The notes: generated by a model from the sequence alone, not told the origin. A stretch of 64,000 nt of DNA from Tenacibaculum skagerrakense (GCF_004345825.1 NZ_SLXM01000001.1:496001-560000); one strand, 5' to 3'. Counted from the first letter of the stretch, positions 5,191 through 15,142 are shown. Program-made: numbers and translations.

Positions 5191-7320
5191 TTAGCCACCT
5201 TTTTTCATGCTCAATTGTATACGTTTTCTGGCTATATCTATCTCTAAAACTTTTACCTGAACTTGTTGTTGTAGTCGAACAATTTTATTGATATCTTCTA
5301 CGTATGTGTCGGATAAATTTGAAACGTGTACCAATCCACTTTCTTTAATACCAATATCAACAAAACAGCCAAAATTTGTAATGTTATTCACGATACCAGG
5401 AAGTACCATTCCAACTTTTAAATCGGTAATGGTTTTTACTTCTTCACTAAATGAAAACGCTTTTGCTTTTTCTCTAGGGTCTAAACCGGGTTTCTCTAAT
5501 TCTTTTACAATGTCTTTTAACGTAAGCAAACCGAATTCTGAAGTTACGTACTTACTTAATTGAATCTCTTTTAGTTGTTTTGTATTTCCAATTAAATCTT
5601 CTGTTTTTAACTGTAAATCTTTAGCCATCTTTTTTACTAAAGAATAACTTTCAGGATGCACACTTGAATTATCTAGCGGATTATCTCCTTGCTTTATTCG
5701 TAAGAAACCAGCAGATTGCTCAAAAGCTTTTCCTCCTAATCGCGCTACTTTTTTAATATCATCACGTGTTTTAAATACACCGTGCTGATTTCTATGAGTA
5801 ACAATATTCTCTGCTAGTTTTGGCCCAATTCCAGAAACATAACTCAATAAAGAAGCACTAGCAGTATTGATATTTACACCAACTTTATTTACGCAGTGTT
5901 CTACAACTGTGTCTAACGATTTTTTAAGTTGGTTCTGATCAACATCATGTTGATATTGGCCAACACCAATAGATTTTGGATCTATTTTTACCAATTCAGC
6001 TAATGGATCTGCCAAACGTCTTCCAATAGAAACAGCACCACGAACCGTTACATCTTCTTTTGGAAATTCATCTCTTGCAATTTTTGAAGCAGAATAAATT
6101 GATGCTCCAGCTTCATTAACTACAAAAACTTCAAGATTTTTTGTAGCGGGAATGTTCTTTATAAATCGTTCTGTTTCTCTTGATGCCGTTCCATTTCCAA
6201 TAGAAATAGCTTCAATATGATATTCTTTTATTAAATGTTCAATTGTATAAGCAGATTCTGTAATATTGTTTTGAGGAGCATTTGGATAAATAGCTGTGTT
6301 ATAAAGCAATTCTCCATGTTCACTTAAACAAACTACTTTACACCCTGTTCTAAAACCAGGGTCGATAGCTAAAATTCGCTTTTCGCCTAATGGAGCTCCT
6401 AATAATAATTGTTCAAGGTTGTTTTTAAAAACTGTAATAGCGGCTTCATCTGCTTTTTCTTTAGCAATATTCATTGCTTCTGTAGTTAAAGAAGGTAATA
6501 ATAAACGTTTGTAAGCGTCATCAATAGCCAATTGAATTTCGGCTCCACATTCGTTATTACTTTTAATCAACTTGCGATCTATTTTTTCTAAAACACGATC
6601 ATCATCAATTTCAATTTTAACTCTAATAATCCCTTCTTTTTCTCCACGTAAAATTGCTAATAAACGATGAGAGGGAATTCTATGCAAACTCTCTGACCAA
6701 TCAAAGTAATCTTTAAATTTCTGAGCATTTTCATCTTCTTTCTTGGTTTTTACAACTTTGGTAACAATTGTTGAAAAACGCTCTAATTCTCTTCGAATTA
6801 AATTACGAATATCCGAACGCTCATTAATCCATTCTGCTATAATGTGTCTGGCGCCTTCTAATACTTGCTCTTCATTTTCAACAGCGCTATTTATGTACTT
6901 AGAAGCTATGTAATCTAAATCATCAGCTTTTTGACTCATGATGATTTTTGCCAACGGTTCTAGCCCATTATTTTTTGCAGTTTCGGCCTTGGTTTTACGT
7001 TTTTTCTTGTAAGGCAAATAAATATCCTCAAGTGTTGTTAAATCTTGAGTGTTTTCAATTTTAGACTGTAACTCAGCGGTCAATACTTCTTGTTCTTCTA
7101 AAGCTTTAAGAATTGCTTTTTTTCTTTTTTCTAAGGTTTCAAAAGCTTCTTTTAAGGCCACGATTTCTCCAATTTCAACTTCATCTAAATTCCCAGTTCG
7201 CTCTTTACGATAACGTGCAATAAAAGGAATGGTACAATCTTCATTTAATAATTCAACAGTGTTTTGAATACTTTTTTCTGAATAAGAAGTTTTTGAGGAT
7301 ATATATGAAATCAGCTGCAT
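5191..7320 (-). CDS. tex: Tex-family RNA-binding S1 protein
   Basis: Tex is a conserved bacterial nucleic-acid-binding protein related to eukaryotic Spt6 and linked to transcription. The 709-residue protein has the usual order: helical N-terminal region, a YqgF-like RNase H fold starting near RILAIDPGFRTGCK (about 314), helix-hairpin-helix repeats (LLSYVSGIGPKLAENIV), and a C-terminal S1 domain starting at GMVLPGIVNNITNFG (about 637). It is complete. A damaged copy of its first 20 or so codons lies at 9636-9720. Confidence 0.95.
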   Translation of the reverse strand: MQLISYISSKTSYSEKSIQNTVELLNEDCTIPFIARYRKERTGNLDEVEIGEIVALKEAFETLEKRKKAILKALEEQEVLTAELQSKIENTQDLTTLEDIYLPYKKKRKTKAETAKNNGLEPLAKIIMSQKADDLDYIASKYINSAVENEEQVLEGARHIIAEWINERSDIRNLIRRELERFSTIVTKVVKTKKEDENAQKFKDYFDWSESLHRIPSHRLLAILRGEKEGIIRVKIEIDDDRVLEKIDRKLIKSNNECGAEIQLAIDDAYKRLLLPSLTTEAMNIAKEKADEAAITVFKNNLEQLLLGAPLGEKRILAIDPGFRTGCKVVCLSEHGELLYNTAIYPNAPQNNITESAYTIEHLIKEYHIEAISIGNGTASRETERFIKNIPATKNLEVFVVNEAGASIYSASKIARDEFPKEDVTVRGAVSIGRRLADPLAELVKIDPKSIGVGQYQHDVDQNQLKKSLDTVVEHCVNKVGVNINTASASLLSYVSGIGPKLAENIVTHRNQHGVFKTRDDIKKVARLGGKAFEQSAGFLRIKQGDNPLDNSSVHPESYSLVKKMAKDLQLKTEDLIGNTKQLKEIQLSKYVTSEFGLLTLKDIVKELEKPGLDPREKAKAFSFSEEVKTITDLKVGMVLPGIVNNITNFGCFVDIGIKESGLVHVSNLSDTYVEDINKIVRLQQQVQVKVLEIDIARKRIQLSMKKGG

Positions 7321-7511
7321 CGACAGTAATAAATTTTTAAATAGTATTTCGAGTTACAAATAAACAAAAAAGAAGGATTTTAAAATTTGTTTTTCTTCCA
7401 TGTTTAAAAATTATACATTCTTGATTAAATATAATATGCTTAGGGTAAATAAATTGAAATGAGGAAAAGATTGATTTATTTTTAATTCAATAACCTTTAA
7501 AATTAATAAGT

Positions 7512-8579
7512 ATGAGTCATGTGTATAGTCCGTCTAGGCATAAGGAGAAAAAAGAAGTTGTATCTGATAAGAAAATGAAAGAGATTATGAATGAGAGAAG
7601 ATGGCAATATGTTGATTTAGGAATATCAGATGAAAGTTTAAAAGAGAACTTTGATTTTTTAAATGATGCAGTTGTTATTCGTTCGGGAGCTGAAGGAATT
7701 CCTTTAATGACAACTACGGGGATTTATGGTCCAATTAAACCCTATCAAAAAGTTCGTTTAGAACAAGGTACAGGAAGAGGATCCGTTGTAAAAGTGGAAG
7801 AGGAATATACTGAAGAACATTCTTTATTAGACGAGTTAAAAGAAAGACGAATTAATGCGAAAGTTCCTAAAAAAGGAAATGCTTTAAAAGTTCAAGCAAA
7901 GTGGGTGAGCGGAAAAGATGGTGGAGGTTTGCCTTCTGTTGGTAATTCTGCAAATGTTTTTGGAGCAACAGGATCGTTATTGGTAAATGAAACAGAAATC
8001 GATTTTCCTGTGTTAGATATTCATCATAAAGATTTTGATGAAACATTGAAATATTATGGGGCAAAAATTTTAAAGCCAGGAGAATCTTTTCATATGGGAT
8101 TTAATAAGCCTTTGTTTGGTATGGAATACGACACTAGTTTGCCAGGCTACATTCAAGATTACGTTATGAAGTCTTATGGAGGCGGAGGTTTATTTGTTGA
8201 GCATCATCCGTTTCCACATATTTGGTTTCCAAATCCAACTGAAGAAGAAAAGTCAACGAATATTTGTCGTATTTTATTAGGACGAATTATAGAAAGTAAA
8301 GAAGAACAAGAGAGAGATAATAGAGAAAGTTGGGAAGAGAATAAATGTCCAGAAAGACATGGAAATAAGTTACAGCCAGAATATCATTTTACAGTTTTTA
8401 GATTTCCTTCTGATGGACATGCAATTGCTGTTGATGAATGTTGCATTCATAATGATAGTTTTTGTAATGGGAAACAAGTTGTTTTTTTAGCAAATACAGA
8501 TGCAAATACGGTTGCGTTACGAGAAACGGCTCCATTTAAAAACCTTCGAATTTCAGAGCAAGAAACTCCACATAAATAG
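7512..8579 (+). CDS. Unrecognised 355-residue cytoplasmic protein
   Basis: I do not recognise this family. There is no signal peptide and no membrane segment. The N-terminal third is charged; the middle contains a beta-rich, glycine-rich part (GKDGGGLPSVGNSANVFG) and a histidine/aromatic cluster FVEHHPFPHIWFPNP near residue 229 that could bind a metal. The C-terminal part contains two cysteines together (DECCIHND). It is a single-gene unit with its own terminator at 8597-8632, and lies between tex and a cupin-like lipoprotein in a region with signs of duplication. Function unknown. Confidence 0.8.
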   Translation: MSHVYSPSRHKEKKEVVSDKKMKEIMNERRWQYVDLGISDESLKENFDFLNDAVVIRSGAEGIPLMTTTGIYGPIKPYQKVRLEQGTGRGSVVKVEEEYTEEHSLLDELKERRINAKVPKKGNALKVQAKWVSGKDGGGLPSVGNSANVFGATGSLLVNETEIDFPVLDIHHKDFDETLKYYGAKILKPGESFHMGFNKPLFGMEYDTSLPGYIQDYVMKSYGGGGLFVEHHPFPHIWFPNPTEEEKSTNICRILLGRIIESKEEQERDNRESWEENKCPERHGNKLQPEYHFTVFRFPSDGHAIAVDECCIHNDSFCNGKQVVFLANTDANTVALRETAPFKNLRISEQETPHK

Positions 8580-8596
8580 AGAGAAATAAGAAAATT

Positions 8597-8632
8597 AAAA
8601 AAGTCCAGATTTACTGTAATCTGGACTTTTTT
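8597..8632 (+). terminator. Terminator after the 355-residue protein gene (copy 1)
   Basis: AGTCCAGATT pairs with AATCTGGACT around a short loop and is followed by a T-run, 17 bases after the stop codon. The A-run on the left makes it able to act in both directions. A near-identical terminator lies at 9822-9857. Confidence 0.85.
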
Positions 8633-8699
8633 ATTTGGCAAACGTGTTCAGATAATAAGTTTTTTTACTCTCTTATGTAACTATCCTTTTTGACCGTTA

Positions 8700-8730
8700 T
8701 TGTTCATATAAGTAACTAACCGTAATTTTG
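8700..8730 (+). promoter_or_regulatory. Promoter of the DUF4437 lipoprotein gene
   Basis: TTG (8700-8702), 20 bases, then TAATTTTG (8723-8730) is a full match to the Bacteroidota housekeeping promoter pattern. The predicted transcript start is about 30 bases before the ATG at 8769. Confidence 0.65.
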
Positions 8731-8768
8731 TTTGTATATATTCAGGTTGAAATTATATTTAAAGTATT

Positions 8769-9641
8769 ATGAATAATAAAGTAACAATCCTTCTTCTTAC
8801 CATTATGTTTATATCTTGTGCCTTACAAGAAGAAGAGAAAAAATCAAATAGCGCAGTTTTATCAGAGGTAAAAGAAGATTCTATTACTAACCCAACCAAT
8901 AAAGTATTGTTGTATTCTGATGTGGTTTGGGAAAAGTTAAATCCAGCTAGAGGAGAAAAAAGTCCACAAGCAGGAACATTATGGGGTAATCGAAAAAGTG
9001 AAGTACCAACAGGTTTTCTAGCTAAGTTTATTGATGGTTTTTCTTCGCCACCACACATACACAATGCAACTTATAGGGCAGTAGTTATAAAAGGTTCTAT
9101 ACATAATGATGATCCTGCTGCTGAAAAATTATGGATGAAACCAGTTTCATTTTGGACACAGCCTGCTGGTGAATCTCATATAACTGCTGCAAAAGGTTCT
9201 GAAAATATTGCCTTAGTAGAAATTGATAAAGGTCCTTATTTAGTTAAACCTATTTCTGAAGCTTTTGATAATGGAGAACGACCAGTTAATATTGATGTTT
9301 CTAACTTAATTTGGTTAGACGGGAATGATATTAAATGGATATCTGAAAAAAGTAATATTTCGACAAGTTTATTATGGGAAGAAACAAGTTCAAAGAATAA
9401 AGGGTTATTTCTTAAAATACCTGCTAATTCTAAAGGAAAAATAGTGTCGTCGGGTAATGTTTTTCATGGAGTTGTTATTAAAGGAATTTTAAACTATGAT
9501 CTGCCTAAAGACCAAATACAAGTGCTGGAGAGCGGAAGTTATTTTGGAGCTACTGATAGAGCAGAACATAAAATTGAGAATAATACAACTTCAGAGGTAA
9601 TTATATATATAAGAACAAATGGGGAGATTTCTGTAAGATAA
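8769..9641 (+). CDS. DUF4437 cupin-like lipoprotein
   Basis: A 290-residue exported lipoprotein: the first residues form a signal sequence ending in the lipobox FISC, with Cys17 as the lipidated residue. The body looks like a double cupin of the DUF4437 type, with the metal-site-like stretch [17 protein letters not shown] and the later HITAAKG in the first half and a weaker repeat ([11 protein letters not shown]) in the second. Such proteins are small beta-barrels, often annotated as anti-sigma-factor-like or sugar-acid-binding cupins, but the function is unknown. It has its own promoter (8700-8730) and shares the following terminator with the gene on the opposite strand. Confidence 0.8.
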   Translation: MNNKVTILLLTIMFISCALQEEEKKSNSAVLSEVKEDSITNPTNKVLLYSDVVWEKLNPARGEKSPQAGTLWGNRKSEVPTGFLAKFIDGFSSPPHIHNATYRAVVIKGSIHNDDPAAEKLWMKPVSFWTQPAGESHITAAKGSENIALVEIDKGPYLVKPISEAFDNGERPVNIDVSNLIWLDGNDIKWISEKSNISTSLLWEETSSKNKGLFLKIPANSKGKIVSSGNVFHGVVIKGILNYDLPKDQIQVLESGSYFGATDRAEHKIENNTTSEVIIYIRTNGEISVR

Positions 9642-9720
9642 TTCGATTAATGTTTTGAATATTCTTTTCTGAATAAAAACTTTTTGAGGAGATTTATGTT
9701 TTCAACTGTTTTTACAAAAC
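9636..9720 (-). pseudogene. Fragment of the tex 5' end
   Basis: Read on the minus strand, this stretch matches the start of tex: the frame gives ISSKSFYSEKNIQN against ISSKTSYSEKSIQN of the intact gene, and about 44 of 54 bases from 9652 match those from 7261. The start codon has become AAA and a stop (TAA) follows within a few codons. The match fades near the end of the lipoprotein gene. It is a relic of a duplication or rearrangement. Confidence 0.7.
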
Positions 9721-9821
9721 TTAATTTTAATACTTCTTAATGATGCAAATGAAAAAATAAGTCTTTTTATTTTGTTTTTTTGTGGAAGTTACTGAACTAT
9801 TCGCATATAGTTAATAGATTT

Positions 9822-9857
9822 AAAAAAAGTCCAGATTTACTATGATCTGGACTTTTT
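9822..9857. terminator. Bidirectional terminator (copy 2)
   Basis: The hairpin AGTCCAGAT...ATCTGGACT with A-run and T-run repeats that at 8597-8632 almost base for base. It stands between the convergent lipoprotein gene and the exported protein gene at 9879. Confidence 0.85.
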
Positions 9858-9878
9858 TAATTTATAGAATTTTTTATT

Positions 9879-11327
9879 CTACTGGGTAAATTTTGTAAGA
9901 TAGTATGTCTTAGTTTTAGTATCCATATCTCCTTTTATAAAGAAATCCTTGTATTTAAATATGGTTTTCGCTACTTCACTTTTTGTAGGATGTTTATCAA
10001 TCTTATCAAAAATATTTTCAGGAACTTCCTTTTCTGGGGAGTGTTCAAAATTATCATTAAAAACACCTTCTATTCTGGTAGATTTTGTACTAGAAAATGA
10101 GTTATAGGCAAACATTGTCGGATTAAAGAAAAAAGTAACGTTTCCTGCGCCTCCTATTGGAATTCCACCAAAACCAGGTCCCATCATAAATCCACCACCA
10201 CCTCTGGCTTGTTTTACATATCCACCAATGGTAAATAAATAATCATCAGCAACCTTAATTACCGAAACGCCTATATTTTCTGCTGTTATTTTTCTTAAAA
10301 ACTTTTTTGTTTTTTCTAATTCACGATAACTATTGTAAACTGCACCTTCTTGAATAATTGGAGTGTTTTTAAAAGCAATAGTTTCATTTTTATTAACTGC
10401 GTATTCCTTAATGAAAGCACCTGAGTTATAATTAAGAATTTGCATTGAAAAAATGTCTTTAGTAGCAGCAACTTCAAAAATATACTTATCGTATAAAAAC
10501 GAATTAGTTTTCTTTCTTGGAGAATTTATATTTAACAAAGGTTTTTCAAAAGTTTTCATTGAAGATTTTTTAGTTTCAATATCAATTGTTAAAACCTGAG
10601 TTTTTTCCTTGTTTTGGTCGAAGGTAATTACTATTTCGTTGTTTCGAACATATATTTTTGTTTTATCAGAAACAGCTTCTATTGAATTAGGTACATCCTT
10701 TTCAAATTTATTTATCTTATCTGGGGTTGTCAGTAAATTTGCAATTCTTACAGCTTTACCGTTTTTACCAGCTATTAATGTACTTTCTAGATCAATTTTA
10801 TTTTTTATTGGTGATCCATCAGCATCAAAATTATATAAAAACAACTCACCTGAAAGTTTATTTGCGGTTAAGAAATGGAGCTTATTAGCTGGAGAGATTG
10901 TCTGAATAAAGTATTCATATAGTGGTAACTCGAACTCATTATGATTTGTAGATTTAGATGAGTAAGAAAAATTAATTGAGGTAAACTTGTTTTTGTTTGG
11001 ATTAGATAAGAAAATTCGATAATCTTCATCATGAATATCAGCTCCTATAAAAACTTTATATTTTCTTTTTTTTGTATCAGAAGCTAATTTATCTATAAGT
11101 TGAAACTGATCATTTAATTTATAACCATATACATTTTTTGCGTCTGCAATAAAAATTACAGAATTTCCATTTTCTTTATTAACAATGGGAATGACATCTT
11201 TAATATCAGTAGAATTTTGTTTTAAAACATTCCTAAAGTTAGTTAATTGAGTTTGTGCTGGTAAAGCTATTACAGTTAGGGTTACAACAATGAAACCTAA
11301 CGCTTTTAGGAAACTTTTTCTCATCAT
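9879..11327 (-). CDS. Exported protein of unknown function, paralogue A
   Basis: An exported protein of about 482 residues with a hydrophobic signal sequence (FLKALGFIVVTLTVIALPAQ). The ATG at 11325-11327 is preferred over an upstream in-frame TTG. The body is beta-rich with repeated strand patterns (TKIYVRNNEIVITFDQNK, YIFEVAATKDIFSMQILN), suggesting a beta-propeller-like or repeat fold, though no known family is evident. A glycine patch, ARGGGGFMMGPGFGG, lies near residue 385. It is clearly related to the protein at 13590-15056, sharing for example KTNSFL followed by a hydrophobic strand. Located at the cell surface or periplasm by inference. Confidence 0.75.
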   Translation of the reverse strand: MMRKSFLKALGFIVVTLTVIALPAQTQLTNFRNVLKQNSTDIKDVIPIVNKENGNSVIFIADAKNVYGYKLNDQFQLIDKLASDTKKRKYKVFIGADIHDEDYRIFLSNPNKNKFTSINFSYSSKSTNHNEFELPLYEYFIQTISPANKLHFLTANKLSGELFLYNFDADGSPIKNKIDLESTLIAGKNGKAVRIANLLTTPDKINKFEKDVPNSIEAVSDKTKIYVRNNEIVITFDQNKEKTQVLTIDIETKKSSMKTFEKPLLNINSPRKKTNSFLYDKYIFEVAATKDIFSMQILNYNSGAFIKEYAVNKNETIAFKNTPIIQEGAVYNSYRELEKTKKFLRKITAENIGVSVIKVADDYLFTIGGYVKQARGGGGFMMGPGFGGIPIGGAGNVTFFFNPTMFAYNSFSSTKSTRIEGVFNDNFEHSPEKEVPENIFDKIDKHPTKSEVAKTIFKYKDFFIKGDMDTKTKTYYLTKFTQ

Positions 11328-11372
11328 ATTTTTTTTCAATTTAAAATCGACGGCAAATATAAAACAAACGAT

Positions 11373-12593
11373 TTATTTACTCCTAACAAGAGGAAACTTT
11401 AAAGCAATACCAGTTTGAATATCTGGTGAATTGTTAAGATATAAATCTTGTTTAAGGTATAAATTAAGAGTGGTTTTAGGAGTTCCATAGGTATATAATA
11501 GACTCCAGGCCGATTGATGTTCGGTGAGTTTTTCAAAACCGTTTGACCAACCAGAATGTATTTCTTGCCATTTTCCAACTAACTGATAATAATTGGCTTC
11601 ATCAGGATTGTTATAACTGGTTTGTCTTTGATAGTTTATACCCCATGAATGATAATTTTTCTTTGCAGTATATTTTGTGTATTCAATCATAGATTCAAGA
11701 CTTCCTAAAAAATTAAGGTCTCCGAGTTCAACCGTATTTCCAAAATTCATAATGTTTTTTCGTAGTACAGCCAATCCAACACCAAATCTAAATTCAGTAT
11801 TATTTTTAAATCGCCATTCTTTTGTTAAGTTACTCGAAAACCCAAAGTCTAAAGAAGGATTGTATTCTGAAGTATTTATCCCCATGTGAGCGCCAAAACT
11901 CATAAAAATATTTTTATGAGTTAACTTGGGAAAAGAAGGATAATAAAAATAGTTAGTTTCTATTCCTCCAAAAATAAACTCACCATCTTTTAAGGTTAAG
12001 ACTCTTCCGTTTTTGTCTTGATATCTTACATTTACTTGATTTAGTCCGTAATATCTTCTTCCAAAAGGATCTTCACCGCCCGCAATATTACTATGAAACC
12101 ATTCAATAAAATTATCACTGGTAATAGTTGAAAAAGGAAAAAGCCCTTTGGTAACTAAATACGATCTAAGTGTAAAAGTAAGATCGCTTTTAGCAGTAAG
12201 CTTTGTAGTAAAATCAATTCGTATGTTTTTAAAAACAGCATCAACAACAATAGTAGAGTATTCGGCTGGCGTAGTTTCTTGGTCTATAAAAAAGTGTCTA
12301 TTGTACCAAATTAATTGTCTCATTTCATTTCTCGTAGCTTCATCTTTAGGGATGTACTTTTCAACAAACGGATTAAACGTATTTGCACTGGCAATAGAAA
12401 CTTGTAGTTCGTTTTTATCAACAGGGCGCACTTTAAAATTTTGGTTGATTCGAGAAGAAAACATTCCAAAATGATGAATAGGAAGCATGCTAGGTTTGTC
12501 TATTCCGTTTTTAAGAAAAGCACTACTGTTATGTTGAGCCGAAGCATCAGTTAAAAAAGCAATTCCTAAAATGATAAAGACAAGTTTATGCAT
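11373..12593 (-). CDS. DUF3187-like outer-membrane protein
   Basis: A 406-residue exported protein. A signal peptide ends near ASAQ (residue 20). The pattern of alternating aromatic strands through the second half (FMSFGAHMGINTSEYNPSLDFGF, ending ALKFPLVRSK) is that of an outer-membrane beta-barrel, and the N-terminal LPIHHFGMFSSRINQNFKVRP and overall length fit the DUF3187 family, whose role is unknown. It lies between the two paralogous exported proteins in the same direction, about 33 bases upstream of the first; co-transcription is plausible. Confidence 0.7.
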   Translation of the reverse strand: MHKLVFIILGIAFLTDASAQHNSSAFLKNGIDKPSMLPIHHFGMFSSRINQNFKVRPVDKNELQVSIASANTFNPFVEKYIPKDEATRNEMRQLIWYNRHFFIDQETTPAEYSTIVVDAVFKNIRIDFTTKLTAKSDLTFTLRSYLVTKGLFPFSTITSDNFIEWFHSNIAGGEDPFGRRYYGLNQVNVRYQDKNGRVLTLKDGEFIFGGIETNYFYYPSFPKLTHKNIFMSFGAHMGINTSEYNPSLDFGFSSNLTKEWRFKNNTEFRFGVGLAVLRKNIMNFGNTVELGDLNFLGSLESMIEYTKYTAKKNYHSWGINYQRQTSYNNPDEANYYQLVGKWQEIHSGWSNGFEKLTEHQSAWSLLYTYGTPKTTLNLYLKQDLYLNNSPDIQTGIALKFPLVRSK

Positions 12594-12649
12594 GTAGTAA
12601 AAATAAAGCTTTTAAGATTTTTTTCTTCTATTCTACCAAAAGAAGCGAC

Positions 12650-13552
12650 TTAAAAAAATATCTCTTGAGCTAAACGAAACGTATTCGCATGAGCTTGCAC
12701 AATGATATTAATATCTGTTGAGTAACCACCGCCCATACTGCACATTACTGGAATTTTGTTATCATAACAAGTTTGAAGAACAAAGCGATCACGTTCTTTA
12801 CAGCCTTCAAGAGAAATACATAGTTTACCAAGTTTATCACTTTCTAAAATATCGACACCACACTGATAAAAAATAAAATCTGGTTGCTGCTCTTTAATAA
12901 GTTTAGGTAGCGTGTTTTTTAAAATGGAGAGATACTCTTCATCTTTTGTGTTATTTTCTAAAGGGATGTCTAAATCAGATTGCTCTTTATGAAAAGGATA
13001 ATTTGTTTTTCCATGCATTGAAAATGTAAAAACAGAAGGGTCATCTTTAAAAATTTCTGCTGTACCATTTCCTTGATGTACATCTAAATCAACAATTAAT
13101 ACTTTTTTAATCAATCCTTTGTTTTGAAGATAACGTGCCGAAACCGCTTGATCGTTTAACAAACAAAATCCCTCGCCACTATTGGTAAATGCATGATGTG
13201 TTCCACCTGCAATATTCATTGCAATTCCATGTTCTAGCGCAAATTCCGAAGCTTTCATGCTTCCATCAGTAATCACCATTTCTCGAGCAATCAATTGCTC
13301 ACTTAAAGGAAAACCAATTTTACGTTCTTCTTTTTTAGATAAGGTAATGTTTAATAAATCGAAAAAATATTCTGGTGTATGAACGGAAAAGAAATATTTG
13401 TTATTTGGAATTTCTGGCTCAAAAAAGTTGTCTTTTGCACAAGTGCCTTCATGGATTAATTGTTGCGGTATTAAATCATACTTTTCCATCGGAAATCGAT
13501 GTGTGTCTGGTAAAGGATGATTGTAAATTGGATGATAGGCGATCTTTAACAT
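12650..13552 (-). CDS. Histone-deacetylase-fold amidohydrolase
   Basis: A 300-residue protein of the class II histone deacetylase/acetoin-utilisation superfamily: zinc enzymes that remove acetyl groups from amines. The catalytic pair is seen in GGTHHAF (116-122), zinc ligands in DLDVHQGNG (155-163), and the late aspartate and glycine motifs in CGVDILESD and SMGGGYS. Bacterial members act on polyamines, acetoin-related proteins or acetyl-lysine; the substrate here cannot be told. It is a free-standing enzyme of normal length with no signal peptide. Confidence 0.92.
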   Translation of the reverse strand: MLKIAYHPIYNHPLPDTHRFPMEKYDLIPQQLIHEGTCAKDNFFEPEIPNNKYFFSVHTPEYFFDLLNITLSKKEERKIGFPLSEQLIAREMVITDGSMKASEFALEHGIAMNIAGGTHHAFTNSGEGFCLLNDQAVSARYLQNKGLIKKVLIVDLDVHQGNGTAEIFKDDPSVFTFSMHGKTNYPFHKEQSDLDIPLENNTKDEEYLSILKNTLPKLIKEQQPDFIFYQCGVDILESDKLGKLCISLEGCKERDRFVLQTCYDNKIPVMCSMGGGYSTDINIIVQAHANTFRLAQEIFF

Positions 13553-13589
13553 TCGTATTCAAAAGAGATGCTCAAAGCTATTTAATATA

Positions 13590-15056
13590 TTAGAATGCTA
13601 AAAATTTATAGCTATTATTTTTCCTGTCATAATAACTATAAACGGTCTTCTGCTGTAATCTAAAAAAGTGACTTTCATTATTCTTTAAATCACTGTTTCC
13701 TAAAAATTGACTTATTTTATGATATACATTTTCCTTTATTTTACTAGAACTTGGGTTTAAATCTAAATCAACCGAGTAGGTTAAATAATTGGATTTAACC
13801 TTTCGATAAACGTTTAAGATATAAGCGTGAGGATCTAAAAAACCTCTATAATTATTTACAGAGTACAAATAGGTTAAGTTACTCATGTTTACTCCTATCA
13901 TAGGATTATCAATTGTAGCTGGCTTTTTCCCTCCAACAGTAATTTGATAACTTTCAGGTTGTTGCTCAACAAAAATCCCGATGTCACTATAGTAAAGATT
14001 GTTCAAAAACTTTTGATTGCTTGTTGATTTTCGATGCTTTTTCCCTTTAATCACCATTTCATAATCTTTAAATGGAAAAGGTTTAGCTACATCGGCAACA
14101 AAACTTTTTATAATACTTTCATCTATTACATTATGCACATTAATTTTTAACTGCTTTTTAGTACAAGCAACAATAAATAACATGTTATTTAGTAGAAAAG
14201 AGTTAGTAGTTTTATTTTTACTAGCAACTTCAAAAAAAGGTTTTTTTATTTTCTGTAAGGAAAAAGATTCATTAGCTAAATCGAGAGATAAAATTTGTGT
14301 ATAAAATTTATTTTTATCAAAAACTATCTTGATTGTTGCATCAACAACATACAATTTGGTGAAATCTGTAGCGCTTTCAATAGGAATTGTTTGTAGTTTA
14401 TTTTCTACGCTATTATTTTCAAGCTCTATAGAATGTAATTTTGTAATGGTGTAATCGTTATACAATACATTAAATAACAGTTTAGACAAACTTGTTTCTT
14501 TACTGTTATTTAGTAATAGTTTCTGACCTTTTAAATTGAAGGATTTTAGTGTAGATTTTCCATCATTAAAATATGTTTTGACAACTAAATTAGAAGAGTT
14601 GTTTTTTAAAAACAGTAAATGAGTTTTATCTCCCAAGTTCACACTTTGTAAAAGTGTCATGTTTTTAGCAGAGAAAGATTCGTTTTTATAGTAAGCAGTA
14701 TCTTTTTTAAAGTCAAATTCAACTTGTTTGAAACGCTTTAGGTTTTTGTCTGAAACAATAAAAGTATAGGTGTTTTCAGTATATGTTTTTCCTACAATTC
14801 CGCTAAACCTTCTGTTTCTTTTTATTGATAATTGCTTCTTTGATTCAAATTTCGAGTTTGTTAAATAACTATAGATAGAGTCTTTATTACTAATAAAAGT
14901 AACAATATCATTATTCAAGTTGTTCACTATTGAAAGTGAACCTCGTATTGTTTTTGAAGATGTTTTTAAAGAAGGTTGAATTTCACCTAACTTTTCTTGC
15001 GCAAAAACTATTGAACTACAAAATAAGATTAAAACTAGGGGTAATTTTTTAATCAT
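13590..15056 (-). CDS. Exported protein of unknown function, paralogue B
   Basis: A 488-residue exported protein with a signal peptide ending IVFAQ (residue 20). It is homologous along its length to the product at 9879: both show a DFTKLYVVDATIKIVFDK / DKTKIYVRNNEIVITFDQ block, a QILSLDL / QVLTIDI strand, and TTNSFLLNN / KTNSFLYDK. The family is unknown to me. The two genes are separated by a DUF3187-like gene and a deacetylase gene, so they are not a simple tandem repeat. Function probably lies in the periplasm or at the outer membrane. Confidence 0.75.
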   Translation of the reverse strand: MIKKLPLVLILFCSSIVFAQEKLGEIQPSLKTSSKTIRGSLSIVNNLNNDIVTFISNKDSIYSYLTNSKFESKKQLSIKRNRRFSGIVGKTYTENTYTFIVSDKNLKRFKQVEFDFKKDTAYYKNESFSAKNMTLLQSVNLGDKTHLLFLKNNSSNLVVKTYFNDGKSTLKSFNLKGQKLLLNNSKETSLSKLLFNVLYNDYTITKLHSIELENNSVENKLQTIPIESATDFTKLYVVDATIKIVFDKNKFYTQILSLDLANESFSLQKIKKPFFEVASKNKTTNSFLLNNMLFIVACTKKQLKINVHNVIDESIIKSFVADVAKPFPFKDYEMVIKGKKHRKSTSNQKFLNNLYYSDIGIFVEQQPESYQITVGGKKPATIDNPMIGVNMSNLTYLYSVNNYRGFLDPHAYILNVYRKVKSNYLTYSVDLDLNPSSSKIKENVYHKISQFLGNSDLKNNESHFFRLQQKTVYSYYDRKNNSYKFLAF

Positions 15057-15142
15057 GCATCAACATTTAAAACACTAATTTACAAAATATTGAATAAATA
15101 TAAGTTAGTAGTTTTTCTGATGTTGATGTAAATTATAAAGAA

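Noticed and set aside
8759..9064. 101-residue frame opposite the cupin-like lipoprotein gene
   Set aside because: Shadow of a gene with a clear lipobox and promoter on the plus strand.
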